Assembly (NCBI GenBank): GCA_964485695.1
Contig: CAZAKZ010000199.1
Location: 1-8,615 of the forward strand
Direction: 5' to 3'
From: CAZAKZ01 sp964485695
GTDB lineage: Bacteria > Planctomycetota > JAFGQW01
Length of the DNA stretch: 8,615 nucleotides
Part shown: piece after piece, positions 1 to 7,004 of the stretch
How the letters are laid out: the number at the start of each line of letters is the position of its first letter
Numbering within the stretch: the first letter of the stretch is position 1
The notes under the pieces: generated by a model
What the model saw: the letters and a program-made list of their open reading frames with translations, nothing else
Told to the model about the DNA's origin: nothing
Database searches by the model: none
Position numbers and translations under genes: made by a program

Positions 1-35
1 CGCCCCTGGAGGACTACGGGCCTGGACGGGTCCGG

Positions 36-419
36 TTAAATGGATACCCCCGATTTGCATAAATGCACGAGTTCATGGCGGCCGGCCGCCTGCCGGAGTG
101 CTGTCAGAAACTCAGGTCTGTACGGGGACATCGTGATCCCGGATTTCCGGGAGACCCGCGATGAAAAACGGCGCTTGAAACCGGCTTGCTGCGGAGAAGG
201 GAGGATGTCGTCCGGCATGAGGACTTTGACGTCCTCACACAGACCGGCCACCTCTTTCGCCCTCTCGAGAGCCTGATCGTCGTTCGCGACCTTCACCCAG
301 CACGTGACATCCGTCACCGAGGCGTAGGCTGAGATGAACCGATGGGCTCGTTGCTCCCAGCCGGTTCCGGCCGGTGAAGGTGTGCATGAGGAAAGAAACA
401 GAACACCATGACGCGACAT
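36..419 (-). CDS. Glycosyltransferase (GT4-like) N-terminal fragment, early stop
   Basis: The 127-residue product starts like a GT-B-fold glycosyltransferase. A first beta strand (VLFLSS, residues 6-11) runs into a loop with PAGTGWEQRAHRF (16-28), the form seen at the N-terminus of GT4-type sugar transferases, followed by a second strand/helix unit (VTCWVKVANDD, 38-48). Such enzymes are usually about 350-420 residues, so only the first part of the acceptor-binding domain is present. The frame stops at TAA (36-38), just after a five-G run on the coding strand. One extra G in that run would open a frame to the window edge, so a frameshift (real or sequencing) is one explanation and true truncation another. 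The start has only a weak GGA about 12 nt upstream. It lies 617 nt downstream of the SGNH gene on the same strand. As written it would not be catalytic. The family call is fairly safe; the broken status is uncertain because the window ends here. Confidence 0.55.
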   Translation of the reverse strand: MSRHGVLFLSSCTPSPAGTGWEQRAHRFISAYASVTDVTCWVKVANDDQALERAKEVAGLCEDVKVLMPDDILPSPQQAGFKRRFSSRVSRKSGITMSPYRPEFLTALRQAAGRHELVHLCKSGVSI

Positions 420-688
420 GTAGTTTCATCCAAAAGCGTCTTTCGGCAGCTTTGGTGTCGGGTAGATCATCAACACATTGATGGAAGGACGTACTACCAT
501 TACGATCGGTACGAATCCCAAGATAAACGATCCAGGGGGCTGATTCCACCCTGAGCGCATATTTTGGGGATAGACTGGAGATCACGATTCGCAATCGCCT
601 GTGCTTCGGGGGGCTCGTGGATTCCGGGGAGGCTTCGTTCTGACCGGGATTATCTCCGGGCCCGGCCCCTCCCTTTCATTTTCAGGGG

Positions 689-710
689 AAAACCCCAGCT
701 CTGCTAGGGG
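689..710 (-). terminator. Weak candidate terminator
   Basis: Read on the minus strand, a stem of CCCC plus AGC pairs with GCT plus GGGG around an AGA loop, with one bulged base, and is followed directly by TTTT. It is about 330 nt past the SGNH stop codon. The short T run and the bulge make it a poor terminator, but it is the only structure in this gap with the correct polarity. Confidence 0.25.
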
Positions 711-843
711 ACTCGTGAAGATTGACATTTCCGGGAATCGAGGCGGGATTTCCTTTGCACCTGTCCTCCGAGATTGAAAGTGACCGTGGTTATTCCCTCC
801 AAGGTGTACCATTGCATTGTTGCGTGCCATTGTTCCCATGGGT

Positions 844-947
844 GATCCCACGGCCTGATTTTGTCCTAGATCGGGACATATCAGGGATGTGGGATGCCCC
901 ACGGTCCTGAAATGTCTCGATCTAGGACATAACCAGGTTGTGGGATC
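844..947. repeat. 104-bp imperfect palindrome
   Basis: Two 52-nt arms (844-895 and 896-947) pair symmetrically about 895.5 with no gaps; I count 41 of 52 positions complementary. The longest perfect block is 12 bp (TGTCCTAGATCG, 863-874, against its complement at 917-928), and the outer eight bases (GATCCCAC/GTGGGATC) also match. The core word is itself nearly self-complementary: TGTCC and GGACA flank a TAGATCG centre, and this unit occurs once per arm in opposite orientation. GTGGG/CCCAC (889-893/898-902) forms the tip with a 4-nt loop. It lies between two minus-strand genes and is far too long for a terminator. It may be a dispersed intergenic repeat, a MITE-like remnant or a double operator. 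The structure is directly visible; its role is unknown. Confidence 0.8.
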
Positions 948-1011
948 GGCACTTCCACATTCAGGCGTACCCGAATCATACCGCTTTGAGCGGTTCACCC
1001 TTTTTTTTAAG

Positions 1012-1030
1012 CCTCCGGCTCTGCCGGAGG
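1012..1030. repeat. GC-rich hairpin next to a T8 tract
   Basis: CCTCCGGC (1012-1019) and GCCGGAGG (1023-1030) form a perfect 8-bp stem with a 3-nt loop, 6 nt beyond the stop of the SGNH gene. The adjoining tract (1001-1008) is T on the plus strand, so in the minus-strand transcript the hairpin is followed by A residues. The polarity is wrong for an intrinsic terminator of that gene. It could still protect the mRNA 3' end. Confidence 0.6.
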
Positions 1031-1036
1031 AGGTAT

Positions 1037-1981
1037 TTACTCCACCCCGACCAGGGCCGCCCGTTTCACGGCCCGGTTCAGAAAGGGCACGAAGGCGCCG
1101 GCCGCCTTGTCGTTGCCCTCGCGGCTCGGGTGGCTGTTGAAGCCGTCCTCGGTGGGGTAGCGGGAGAAGTCCGAGGCGCCGCTGTCGGTGAGGATATCGT
1201 AGTAGTCGAACACCACCACGTTCCTGTGCTCGTACGAGGCGAGCCAGCCGTCCCGGGCCTTGAGCCAGTTGTTGAACTCCCGGGCCAGGGGGCCGCTCCG
1301 GGCCAGCTTCTCTCCGGGGGTGTCCTTGCCCAGGATGAGCCGGGCGAGGCGCTTCCACAGGGGCTCGGTCTCGGTGCGGGGCGCCAGGGGCGGGGCCGTG
1401 ACGCAGATGAAGAGGACCTCGGGATGCCGGGCGAACTCGGGCAAGAGGGCTGCATAGGCGGCCCTGGCCCTGGCCGGAGTCAGGTCCGGCCCGTCGGCTG
1501 TGAACAGGTTGTTGGGATAGCAGGACTTGAACGCCACGACGTGGTTCCGGCGGCCGTCGGTGTAGTAGGTGTCCTGGTGGTCGCAATTGAGAACCTTCTC
1601 CATCTTATCCCGGAACTTGGGAAGCCAGTCGAGGATGTCCGTCCGGTCCCCGACCTCGCTTCCGTACGACGCCTCGTGGACCTCGTACCCCTCGGCCTCG
1701 AGGCGTCGGCGCAGGCCGCCGCCCTCGGGGTGGGACTCGAAGATGCATTGGATTCCCTTGGTCGGACCGGCATCGGCGAGGAGGTGTCCGCCGCACGAGT
1801 GGTGGATGAACAGCAGACGAAGTGGTGGTCCGGGGCGTGCTTCACTGAACGGAGACATGTCCGGGGTCGACACCGACTTTCGGGATGAGTTCTCTTCCAC
1901 CATGCCACCTCCTACCGGGATCAACAGGGCCGCGGCCGCAGCGGCCAGCAGGATTGCAATGAACGTCAACCGCTTCATCAT
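1037..1981 (-). CDS. Secreted SGNH-hydrolase-like protein
   Basis: The 314-residue protein begins with a signal peptide or N-terminal anchor (MMKRL followed by an Ala/Leu-rich stretch, 6-22). The mature part looks like a SGNH/GDSL-fold hydrolase: a first strand into the nucleophile loop (LLFIHHSCGG, 56-65; Ser62 the likely nucleophile), the block FKSCYPNN (151-158), a strand ending VTAPPL (194-199), AREFNNWL (233-240), VVVFDYYDIL (255-264), and the terminal His block NSHPSREGN (282-290; His284). These blocks occur in a widespread group of uncharacterised exported proteins, so an esterase or carbohydrate-deacylase role is only a guess. The acidic partner usually found 2-3 residues before the His is Asn282/Phe281 here; Asp279 is the nearest acid. 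The start is supported by GAGG about 9 nt upstream; the second Met is also possible. The gene follows the terminator of the beta-helix gene, so it probably has its own promoter, though I found no convincing one. Confidence 0.75.
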   Translation of the reverse strand: MMKRLTFIAILLAAAAAALLIPVGGGMVEENSSRKSVSTPDMSPFSEARPGPPLRLLFIHHSCGGHLLADAGPTKGIQCIFESHPEGGGLRRRLEAEGYEVHEASYGSEVGDRTDILDWLPKFRDKMEKVLNCDHQDTYYTDGRRNHVVAFKSCYPNNLFTADGPDLTPARARAAYAALLPEFARHPEVLFICVTAPPLAPRTETEPLWKRLARLILGKDTPGEKLARSGPLAREFNNWLKARDGWLASYEHRNVVVFDYYDILTDSGASDFSRYPTEDGFNSHPSREGNDKAAGAFVPFLNRAVKRAALVGVE

Positions 1982-2057
1982 GCCTCATAACCTCGCGCGA
2001 AAATTGGACTGTTTCCACTCCTCCACTATCGGACTGGCGGACAGAGGGACCTGCACG

Positions 2058-2085
2058 AAAAAACCCCCCGCCCGGGGGCGGGGGG
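2058..2085 (-). terminator. Intrinsic terminator of the beta-helix gene
   Basis: On the minus strand a G/C-only stem (CCCCCC-G-CCC pairing with GGG-C-GGGGGG, about 9-10 bp with a minimal loop) is followed by six T residues, seen as A6 at 2058-2063 on the plus strand. It begins 22 nt after the TAG stop of the upstream gene. Polarity, stem and U tract are all canonical. It should separate the beta-helix gene from the SGNH gene. Confidence 0.9.
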
Positions 2086-2107
2086 TGGGATGAATCGATG
2101 TCGCGGA

Positions 2108-3805
2108 CTACTGGACCGTGAACAGGAAAGTGTTGCTGATGGACTGGATGTTGGAGGGCGCTCCCTGCTTGAGGGTCAGGAAGGCGCTGTAGAGCCGGAT
2201 CCCCTGGAGTCCCGGCAGGTTCGGGATGTTGATCTTGGCCGTGGCCTTGCCGCTTGCGTCCAGGAAGCCGGCGAAATTCTGGAAGACCATGGGCAGGTAT
2301 CCGTTCACCGACGCGTCCAGCAGGGCGTCCAAGCTGAGGCCGAGCCACCGGGTGTCGATGGGGATGGGGCCCGGGCCGAGGGAGCTGCCCACCACGTAGG
2401 GCAGGCCCGCGTCGCTGGGCGCGAACAGGCTCAGGATGATGCTGGTGCCGGGCTGTCCGCTGCCGGAGCCGACCAGACGGACCAGCACCTCATCGGCGCC
2501 GATGTCCACCAGGGTGGCCGGCCGGGTCTCGCCCTCGAAGTCGGTCTTAACCGTGTAGTTGCTCGGATGGCCGGTGACCCAGGGGCCGGCGATGTACTGG
2601 GTGGTGCCGGCGTCGAGGCAGATGGAGGTGCCCTTGAGGTGGATGTCGTAGGGCGCGGTCATGCTCACCAGACCGGGATCGCCCTCGATGCTGTTGTCGT
2701 CGTAGGTGGAGCCCCCGCCCGGGACGATGAACTTCGGCTTGCTCTTGTTGGCGGTGAAGTAGGCCTGCCACCCGGAAAGAGATCCCGCGTAGGCAAAGCC
2801 CTGGGAGTTGGTCTGAAGCTGCACCGTCCCCGCCGTGGTGTTGGGGGCGAAGTAGCAGTTGTGGTCCAGGTCGTTGTAGTCGAGGCCGGGGCCGCCGCCG
2901 AAGGTGGAGTTCTCGTAGCCGTAGATGGCGCAGGAGCCGGCGCCCAGGTTGACGATGATGTTGTTCCGCCAGGCCTGGCACCGGGACCAGGCGCAGCAGC
3001 TACCCATGTAGACGGCTTCTCTGGTCGTCTTCATGATGATGACGTTGTGAAAAAAGTTGTTCCCGTAGCTGCTCCAGTTGAAGTAGAGGCCGCGGCCGGA
3101 GGGGCCGCAGTCGTGAAAGAAGCAGTTCTGCCACGTGTTGTTGGCGTCGTTGGAGTTGAAGGGCGCAATGACGTAGTTGGCCAATAACTTGCCGTCGTAC
3201 TCGCAGCCGTCGAACATGCACCGGTTGATCTGCTGGGAGTAGGCCGTGTACCCGCCGCCGCCGAAGTAGCAGTTCAGAAACGTCATGTCGTTGCAGTAGT
3301 TGAGGTGGGCGCTGCGAACCTGGGAGGAGGCGGAGGCCGGGGCGTCGAACTTGCAGTTCTTGAACGTGCAGAACGTGGCCTTGGAGGCAGACGGCCCCGC
3401 GACGTTCAGGGTATACTGGGTGGCGTTCTTCACCTCGATGTTGTCGAAGACGTAATACTGGCAGGCGCCGGCCAAGGTGAGGCCCATGGTTGCGTTGTTT
3501 GCATCGATGATGGCCGGGTTTCCAGCGGCGGCGAAGGTCACGGTGTTGGTGGCAGACATTCCCGCGGCCGAGTTGACGGTCACCGTTTCCTTGAAGGTGG
3601 TGGACGTCACATTGAACAGGACCGGCCCGCTCACGCCCCCTGCGGAGACCGCCGCGGTGGCGGCAGAGAACGTCGTGTAGTTCCTCGATCCCGAACCGTT
3701 GGGATCGATGGTGTAGGTCCCGCTCAGTTGCGCCGCGGATAGCGACGCCAGCACGAGCACGAGGAGAGCACACCCGGCTCCGCGTAACAGTAGTCTGGAT
3801 TGCAT
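2108..3805 (-). CDS. Secreted right-handed beta-helix protein
   Basis: The 565-residue exported protein has a signal peptide (MQSRLLLRGAG, then hydrophobic 12-22, cleavage probably after SAA near residue 25). Residues 28-65 (SGTYTIDPNGSGSRNY through PVLFNV) are the typical entry of parallel beta-helix proteins. About 95-400 are irregular Asn/Gly/Cys-rich coils (FKNCKF, FLNCYF, FDGCEYD, WQNCFFHD) that should stack as a right-handed helix. The helix closes with the common motif SICLDAGT...DFEGETRP...DIGADE (394-439). A separate beta-rich domain (about 445-565) resembles C-terminal modules on secreted proteins of Planctomycetota; anchoring or sorting is a guess. CxFxxC pairs (146/151, 196/201, 228/233) recur. 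No catalytic residues of a polysaccharide lyase can be assigned, so binding and enzymatic roles both remain open. The start is backed by GGAAGGAAG about 6 nt upstream. Transcription likely starts from the TATAAT promoter upstream and ends at the strong terminator downstream. Confidence 0.85.
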   Translation of the reverse strand: MQSRLLLRGAGCALLVLVLASLSAAQLSGTYTIDPNGSGSRNYTTFSAATAAVSAGGVSGPVLFNVTSTTFKETVTVNSAAGMSATNTVTFAAAGNPAIIDANNATMGLTLAGACQYYVFDNIEVKNATQYTLNVAGPSASKATFCTFKNCKFDAPASASSQVRSAHLNYCNDMTFLNCYFGGGGYTAYSQQINRCMFDGCEYDGKLLANYVIAPFNSNDANNTWQNCFFHDCGPSGRGLYFNWSSYGNNFFHNVIIMKTTREAVYMGSCCAWSRCQAWRNNIIVNLGAGSCAIYGYENSTFGGGPGLDYNDLDHNCYFAPNTTAGTVQLQTNSQGFAYAGSLSGWQAYFTANKSKPKFIVPGGGSTYDDNSIEGDPGLVSMTAPYDIHLKGTSICLDAGTTQYIAGPWVTGHPSNYTVKTDFEGETRPATLVDIGADEVLVRLVGSGSGQPGTSIILSLFAPSDAGLPYVVGSSLGPGPIPIDTRWLGLSLDALLDASVNGYLPMVFQNFAGFLDASGKATAKINIPNLPGLQGIRLYSAFLTLKQGAPSNIQSISNTFLFTVQ

Positions 3806-3955
3806 GCCGTCTTCCTTCCCTGAGAGAGAGTCGATCCGAGATCGGCCTCGAGTCGGGGATGAAATGATCGGTGTCCCCTATTTCTTCGGGCCGAACGGAT
3901 CGAGTGTCCAGTCCATGGCTGATTCGGATTGCTTCCGAACAAAGTCCTGGCAGCC

Positions 3956-3983
3956 ATTATAAGGAATGGGCAGGTAAAGACAA
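3956..3983 (-). promoter_or_regulatory. Sigma70-type promoter for the beta-helix gene
   Basis: On the minus strand TTGTCT (3978-3983) is followed 16 nt later by a perfect TATAAT (3956-3961). Transcription would begin near 3948, giving a leader of roughly 140 nt before the ATG at 3805. The promoter sits right after the stop of the preceding protease-like gene, so the beta-helix gene can be expressed independently. The -10 matches perfectly and the -35 at 4 of 6 positions. Confidence 0.6.
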
Positions 3984-3994
3984 CCTTCTGGGCG

Positions 3995-4807
3995 CTATTC
4001 GTCCTTCTCTTCTTCCGCCTCGCCCTCGGCCGCTTTCTTCAGGGCCTGCTTGATGAGGGGGTTGATCTCCTTGGCGGAGAGAATGACGGACTGGCCGGCC
4101 CTGTTGGGCCGCAGCCCCTCCTTGAGTTCCGACTTGATGCGGCCGTGGACGCCCAGGAGCTTACCGTTCAGGTTGAACGCCGGGAGGCCTACGGCTCCGG
4201 ACCGGTCGAGGACGTGGCCCTTGCGCGGTTTCTTCAGCTTGCCGATGACGCGTGCCACGGTGAAGAGGGGGGCGTAGTCATAGCCCTTGGAGAGGCGCGT
4301 GACGGTGACGATCTGGTCGCCAATGACCGCCTTGGCGCTACTGGAGAAGTCAACCCACTTCAGTTTGCGGCTGCCGGGTTTGAAGTCCTTGATCTGAAGA
4401 AAGGCCAGGCCGCGCTTGGTATCCTTCACCACCAGGAAGGCGTCCCACTCCTTTTCCTCGTTCTCGAACACGATCTTGATGTCCACCGGGGTGACCTTGG
4501 CTTCGAGGGTTTTCCCCTGCCGGTTGCGCACGTTGAAGCTGGGGGAGACGGTCCCGAGGGCGGTCAGGATGAGGCCGGTATCGGAGACGACGACGCCCCG
4601 GGCCTGGAGACGGTGTTCCTGGGACCGACCCGAGAACTCCAGGTCGATGACCATGCGCACCGTGATGATGGTGGAAGCCTGGGCCTTGACGATGACGTTG
4701 GCCTTGTCTCCAAGATCGTCGGCTCCAAGGTCGTCGGCGGAGGCGAGCGGAGCTGTGATTAACAGGATGAGGGCGCCGATGCAGAATGTGAGGGAAGACG
4801 TCTTCAT
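3995..4807 (-). CDS. Secreted HtrA-like protein lacking the catalytic triad
   Basis: The 270-residue protein has a clear signal peptide (MKTSSLTFCIGALILLITAPLASA, predicted cut after Ala24, split here as SLTFCIGALILLI in the core). The rest follows the trypsin-like fold of HtrA: GVVVSDTGLILTALGTV (71-87) corresponds to the strand that carries the catalytic His, RGLAFLQI (132-139) to the Asp-L-S-V-L segment, and SGAVGLPAFNLNGKLLGV (203-220) to GNSGGPLVNLRGEIVGV of the neighbour. His is lost, Asp becomes Gly, and the nucleophile Ser is Val206, so it cannot be a serine protease. There is no PDZ domain, and the tail is charged (KKAAEGEAEEEKDE, 257-270). It starts 24 nt after the active protease gene, with AAAGG about 8 nt before its ATG, which indicates co-transcription. 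It may act as a regulatory or scaffold partner, or bind peptides. The fold assignment is good; the function is inference. Confidence 0.75.
   Translation of the reverse strand: MKTSSLTFCIGALILLITAPLASADDLGADDLGDKANVIVKAQASTIITVRMVIDLEFSGRSQEHRLQARGVVVSDTGLILTALGTVSPSFNVRNRQGKTLEAKVTPVDIKIVFENEEKEWDAFLVVKDTKRGLAFLQIKDFKPGSRKLKWVDFSSSAKAVIGDQIVTVTRLSKGYDYAPLFTVARVIGKLKKPRKGHVLDRSGAVGLPAFNLNGKLLGVHGRIKSELKEGLRPNRAGQSVILSAKEINPLIKQALKKAAEGEAEEEKDE
4709..4738 (-). repeat. 15-bp tandem duplication inside a CDS
   Basis: TCCAAGATCGTCGGC is followed at once by TCCAAGGTCGTCGGC, one mismatch in 15. It encodes the repeated DDLGA-DDLGD just after the predicted signal-peptide cleavage site of the inactive protease-like protein. 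A small in-frame slippage duplication is the simplest explanation. Confidence 0.8.
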
Positions 4808-4831
4808 GTGTATGACCTTTCCAAGTCAGGG

Positions 4832-6877
4832 TTATTCCTTCTTGTCGTTATCGGTCCGGGTCCAGTCCGGTTCGATGAAGACGAAGGTCGTTCGGTAACC
4901 GCGAAGGAGGAACACCTTCACGACCTTGGGGCGTGCCTTGACAATGCTCTTCATGACCTTCTTGAAGGACTTCACGTTTGTGATTTCATTGCCGTTCAGG
5001 GAGACGATGATGCTTTTTCTCGGGAGGCCGGCGATGTTGGCCCAGCCCCCGTGGGTCACCTCGGTGACGAGGACCCCCTTCTGGTCCTTCGAGAGCTTGT
5101 TCCGGATGCGGTCCATGAATGTGAGGTCCCGGACTTTGAATTCGAATTCCTCGTTTTTCTCCGTCTTGGCGTCCAGAGCCGAGGCCGGAGATTCCTCCAG
5201 TTCGATCTCGACCTTCATCTCCTTGCCGCCACGGATGAAGGTGAGCTCCACCTCCTCTCCGATGGAGAGATCCTCGATGAGGTTCTTGAAGTCCTTTGCG
5301 TCCTGGGGTCTGGAGGCCATGAGCTTCTCGTCGTCCACGGCCGTGAGGACGTCCCCGGCCCGGAGGCCTTTCTCGTGGGCCTTGGTCCAGGGGTAGACCT
5401 CGGTGATTCGGAAGCCCCGGGCGCCTTCCATGTTCAGGGCCCTGGCCACCTTGGGCGTCATGACCTGGGTCTTGATGCCGATCCAGGCCCTGGCCAGTTC
5501 GCCGCCCGGTTTCTTGGGCTTGTCCTTCTTGAGCTTGACCAGAGTGACCACGATCTCCCGGTCGCGGCGGTAGACCACGGACGTTTCCTTCCCCTTCACC
5601 GCTTCCACGGCCTTTCTGAAGGTGTCGATGTCCGTGACCTCCGCGTCGCCCACCTGGAGGATCACGTCCCCGGGCCGGAGCTTCGGCTTGGCTTCCTCGA
5701 AGACCTGACCCGGTCGGACTCCGGTGAGGAGGACGCCTTTCATGTCGGGATACTGGAGGGCCAGGGCCATGGGGGCTGTGATGTTCCGGAGGGTGATGCC
5801 CAGGTTTTGCATCTCGGCCTGGTCGCCGATGAATCTGGCCATGGGCGCCACGGCCACAGGAATCGTCTTCCTGTCCTTGCCGCGCAGGACCACGGCATCC
5901 ACCGTGCGGCCCGCGGCCAGGGCGGCGATCTTGCCGTACTGGGGAGGGATCTCTTCCAGGAAGCGGCATGTCGTGACCTTGCCGTCCAGGGAGAGGAGGA
6001 TGTCATCCGGCTCGAGGCCTGCCCTGGCGGCCGGCGAATCCGGCGCCACCGAAGCGATGAGCACCCCCTCCTTCAGACCCAGCTTTGCCACGGGCAGGAG
6101 CGAGATGCCGATCCAGCCCCGGCGCACCTCGCCGTGGTCGAGGATCTGCTTGACCACCTGCTTTGCCAGATTGGAGGGGGAAGCGAAACCGTAGCCGCTG
6201 CCGGCCCGGGTGTTCACGCCCACGATCTCGCCGCGCAGGTTCACCAGCGGCCCACCCGAGTTGCCAGGCAGGATGAGGGCGTCGTGCTGGATCCAGACCG
6301 TGAACATGCCGGTCTTGTTCCCGGATCCGAAGTCCAGCTCCTGGATGCGGCCGCCCTGGGTGAAGACCCGCCGGGTGTTGGATACGATACCCAGGGTCAT
6401 GGAAGACGACAGAGAAAGAGGATTGCCCACGGCGATGACGTGGTCGCCCACCTTGAGGCGGTCCGAATCCCCCAGCCCGGCGAAGGGCAGGGCCTCGGCC
6501 GGGTCGATCCTCTCCTCGAGGCGGAGCTTCAGGACGCTCAGGTCCGTGGGCGGGTCGTTCCCCACGACGTCCGCGGCGATCTGTTCGCCCGACAGCAGCG
6601 TGCACACGATGCGCGTGGCGTCCCGGGCCACGTGGTAGTTGGTGAGGACGTGACCTTCGGCGCTGATGATGGTGCCGCTCCCGGCGCCCATAACGCGCAC
6701 GGTGCGACCGCCCCGGAAGGTCTCGCCGACCACGTTGATGTTCACCAGGGCCGGATAGATCTTGTTCTTGGCGGACTCCATTTCCTTGCGCAGGCGGTCT
6801 TTTTCTGTCTGGGCCGGGGCACTTGCGCAGGCAGCCAGCAATGCGATGCAGGCGAGGATCACGGTTGCTTGTTTCAC
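4832..6877 (-). CDS. HtrA/Deg-type serine protease lipoprotein, four PDZ domains
   Basis: The 681-residue protein degrades or refolds damaged envelope proteins if it behaves like characterised HtrA proteases. The N-terminus has a hydrophobic stretch ending in lipobox LAAC (Cys17), suggesting a lipoprotein; signal peptidase I cutting near Ala22 is the alternative. The protease domain (about 35-250) keeps the whole triad: His82 in LTNYHV, Asp112 in PTDLSVLKL, Ser207 in PGNSGGPLVN. Four PDZ-like domains follow: about 253-345 (GWIGISL... SPAARAGLEPDDILLSLDG), 357-450 (GVLLTGVRPG... LRPGDVILQVGD), 464-560 (AWIGIKT... GLRAGDVLTAVDD) and 583-670 (GVLVTEVTHGGWANIAGL). Typical HtrA proteins are 350-500 residues with one or two PDZ domains, so this is a long form. 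Start is GTG, chosen because AGGAGG lies 5 nt upstream and the signal sequence follows directly. Stop is TAA. The inactive paralogue-like gene follows 24 nt later, probably in one operon. No clear promoter was found upstream. Confidence 0.92.
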   Translation of the reverse strand: MKQATVILACIALLAACASAPAQTEKDRLRKEMESAKNKIYPALVNINVVGETFRGGRTVRVMGAGSGTIISAEGHVLTNYHVARDATRIVCTLLSGEQIAADVVGNDPPTDLSVLKLRLEERIDPAEALPFAGLGDSDRLKVGDHVIAVGNPLSLSSSMTLGIVSNTRRVFTQGGRIQELDFGSGNKTGMFTVWIQHDALILPGNSGGPLVNLRGEIVGVNTRAGSGYGFASPSNLAKQVVKQILDHGEVRRGWIGISLLPVAKLGLKEGVLIASVAPDSPAARAGLEPDDILLSLDGKVTTCRFLEEIPPQYGKIAALAAGRTVDAVVLRGKDRKTIPVAVAPMARFIGDQAEMQNLGITLRNITAPMALALQYPDMKGVLLTGVRPGQVFEEAKPKLRPGDVILQVGDAEVTDIDTFRKAVEAVKGKETSVVYRRDREIVVTLVKLKKDKPKKPGGELARAWIGIKTQVMTPKVARALNMEGARGFRITEVYPWTKAHEKGLRAGDVLTAVDDEKLMASRPQDAKDFKNLIEDLSIGEEVELTFIRGGKEMKVEIELEESPASALDAKTEKNEEFEFKVRDLTFMDRIRNKLSKDQKGVLVTEVTHGGWANIAGLPRKSIIVSLNGNEITNVKSFKKVMKSIVKARPKVVKVFLLRGYRTTFVFIEPDWTRTDNDKKE

Positions 6878-6882
6878 TACAG

Positions 6883-6888
6883 CCTCCT
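6883..6888 (-). promoter_or_regulatory. Ribosome binding site deciding a GTG start
   Basis: AGGAGG on the minus strand lies 5 nt before GTG (6875-6877), which is followed by the signal sequence of the HtrA protease. This perfect site is what supports a GTG start here. Confidence 0.85.
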
Positions 6889-7004
6889 GTTCAGGGGTTG
6901 CGCTTCTATGGATGCCCGTTTCGGCGCTCGTGCGGCGGCAATCGCTCCGGAATGAAACACGACGGTGGAATCATGAAATCGATGGAAAAGACATTAGAGG
7001 ATTG

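Larger units (their letters stand above)
420..1036. other. Long non-coding gap with palindromes
   Basis: This is about 617 nt between the SGNH gene and the glycosyltransferase fragment. I see no convincing coding sequence: reading frames here lack ribosome sites and resemble no protein family I know. It contains a 104-bp imperfect palindrome (844-947), an 8-bp GC hairpin (1012-1030), a small hairpin (980-994, ACCGCT/AGCGGT arms) and a weak terminator-like structure (689-710). The rest shows nothing I recognise. Confidence 0.7.

Noticed and set aside
582..1586. 334-codon minus-strand open frame overlapping the SGNH gene
   Set aside because: Arg/Pro/Gly-rich out-of-frame translation with no recognisable motif; the SGNH frame carries a signal sequence and conserved blocks.
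938..1888. 316-codon plus-strand open frame
   Set aside because: Antisense to the SGNH gene, starts inside the palindrome, and has no family resemblance.
2090..3187. 365-codon plus-strand open frame opposite the beta-helix gene
   Set aside because: The Val/Gly/Ala/Asp-rich composition is typical of an antisense shadow; the minus strand has a signal peptide, RBS, promoter and terminator.
4808..6955. 715-codon open frame on the plus strand opposite the HtrA gene
   Set aside because: It is antisense to a protein with an intact triad and PDZ motifs, is rich in low-complexity His/Asp/Gly/Leu/Val sequence, and lacks domain motifs. GC-rich third positions on the real gene create it.
6878..7004. 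Promoter for the HtrA operon
   Set aside because: No pair of -35/-10 boxes with acceptable spacing could be found; the operon may use a different sigma factor or readthrough.
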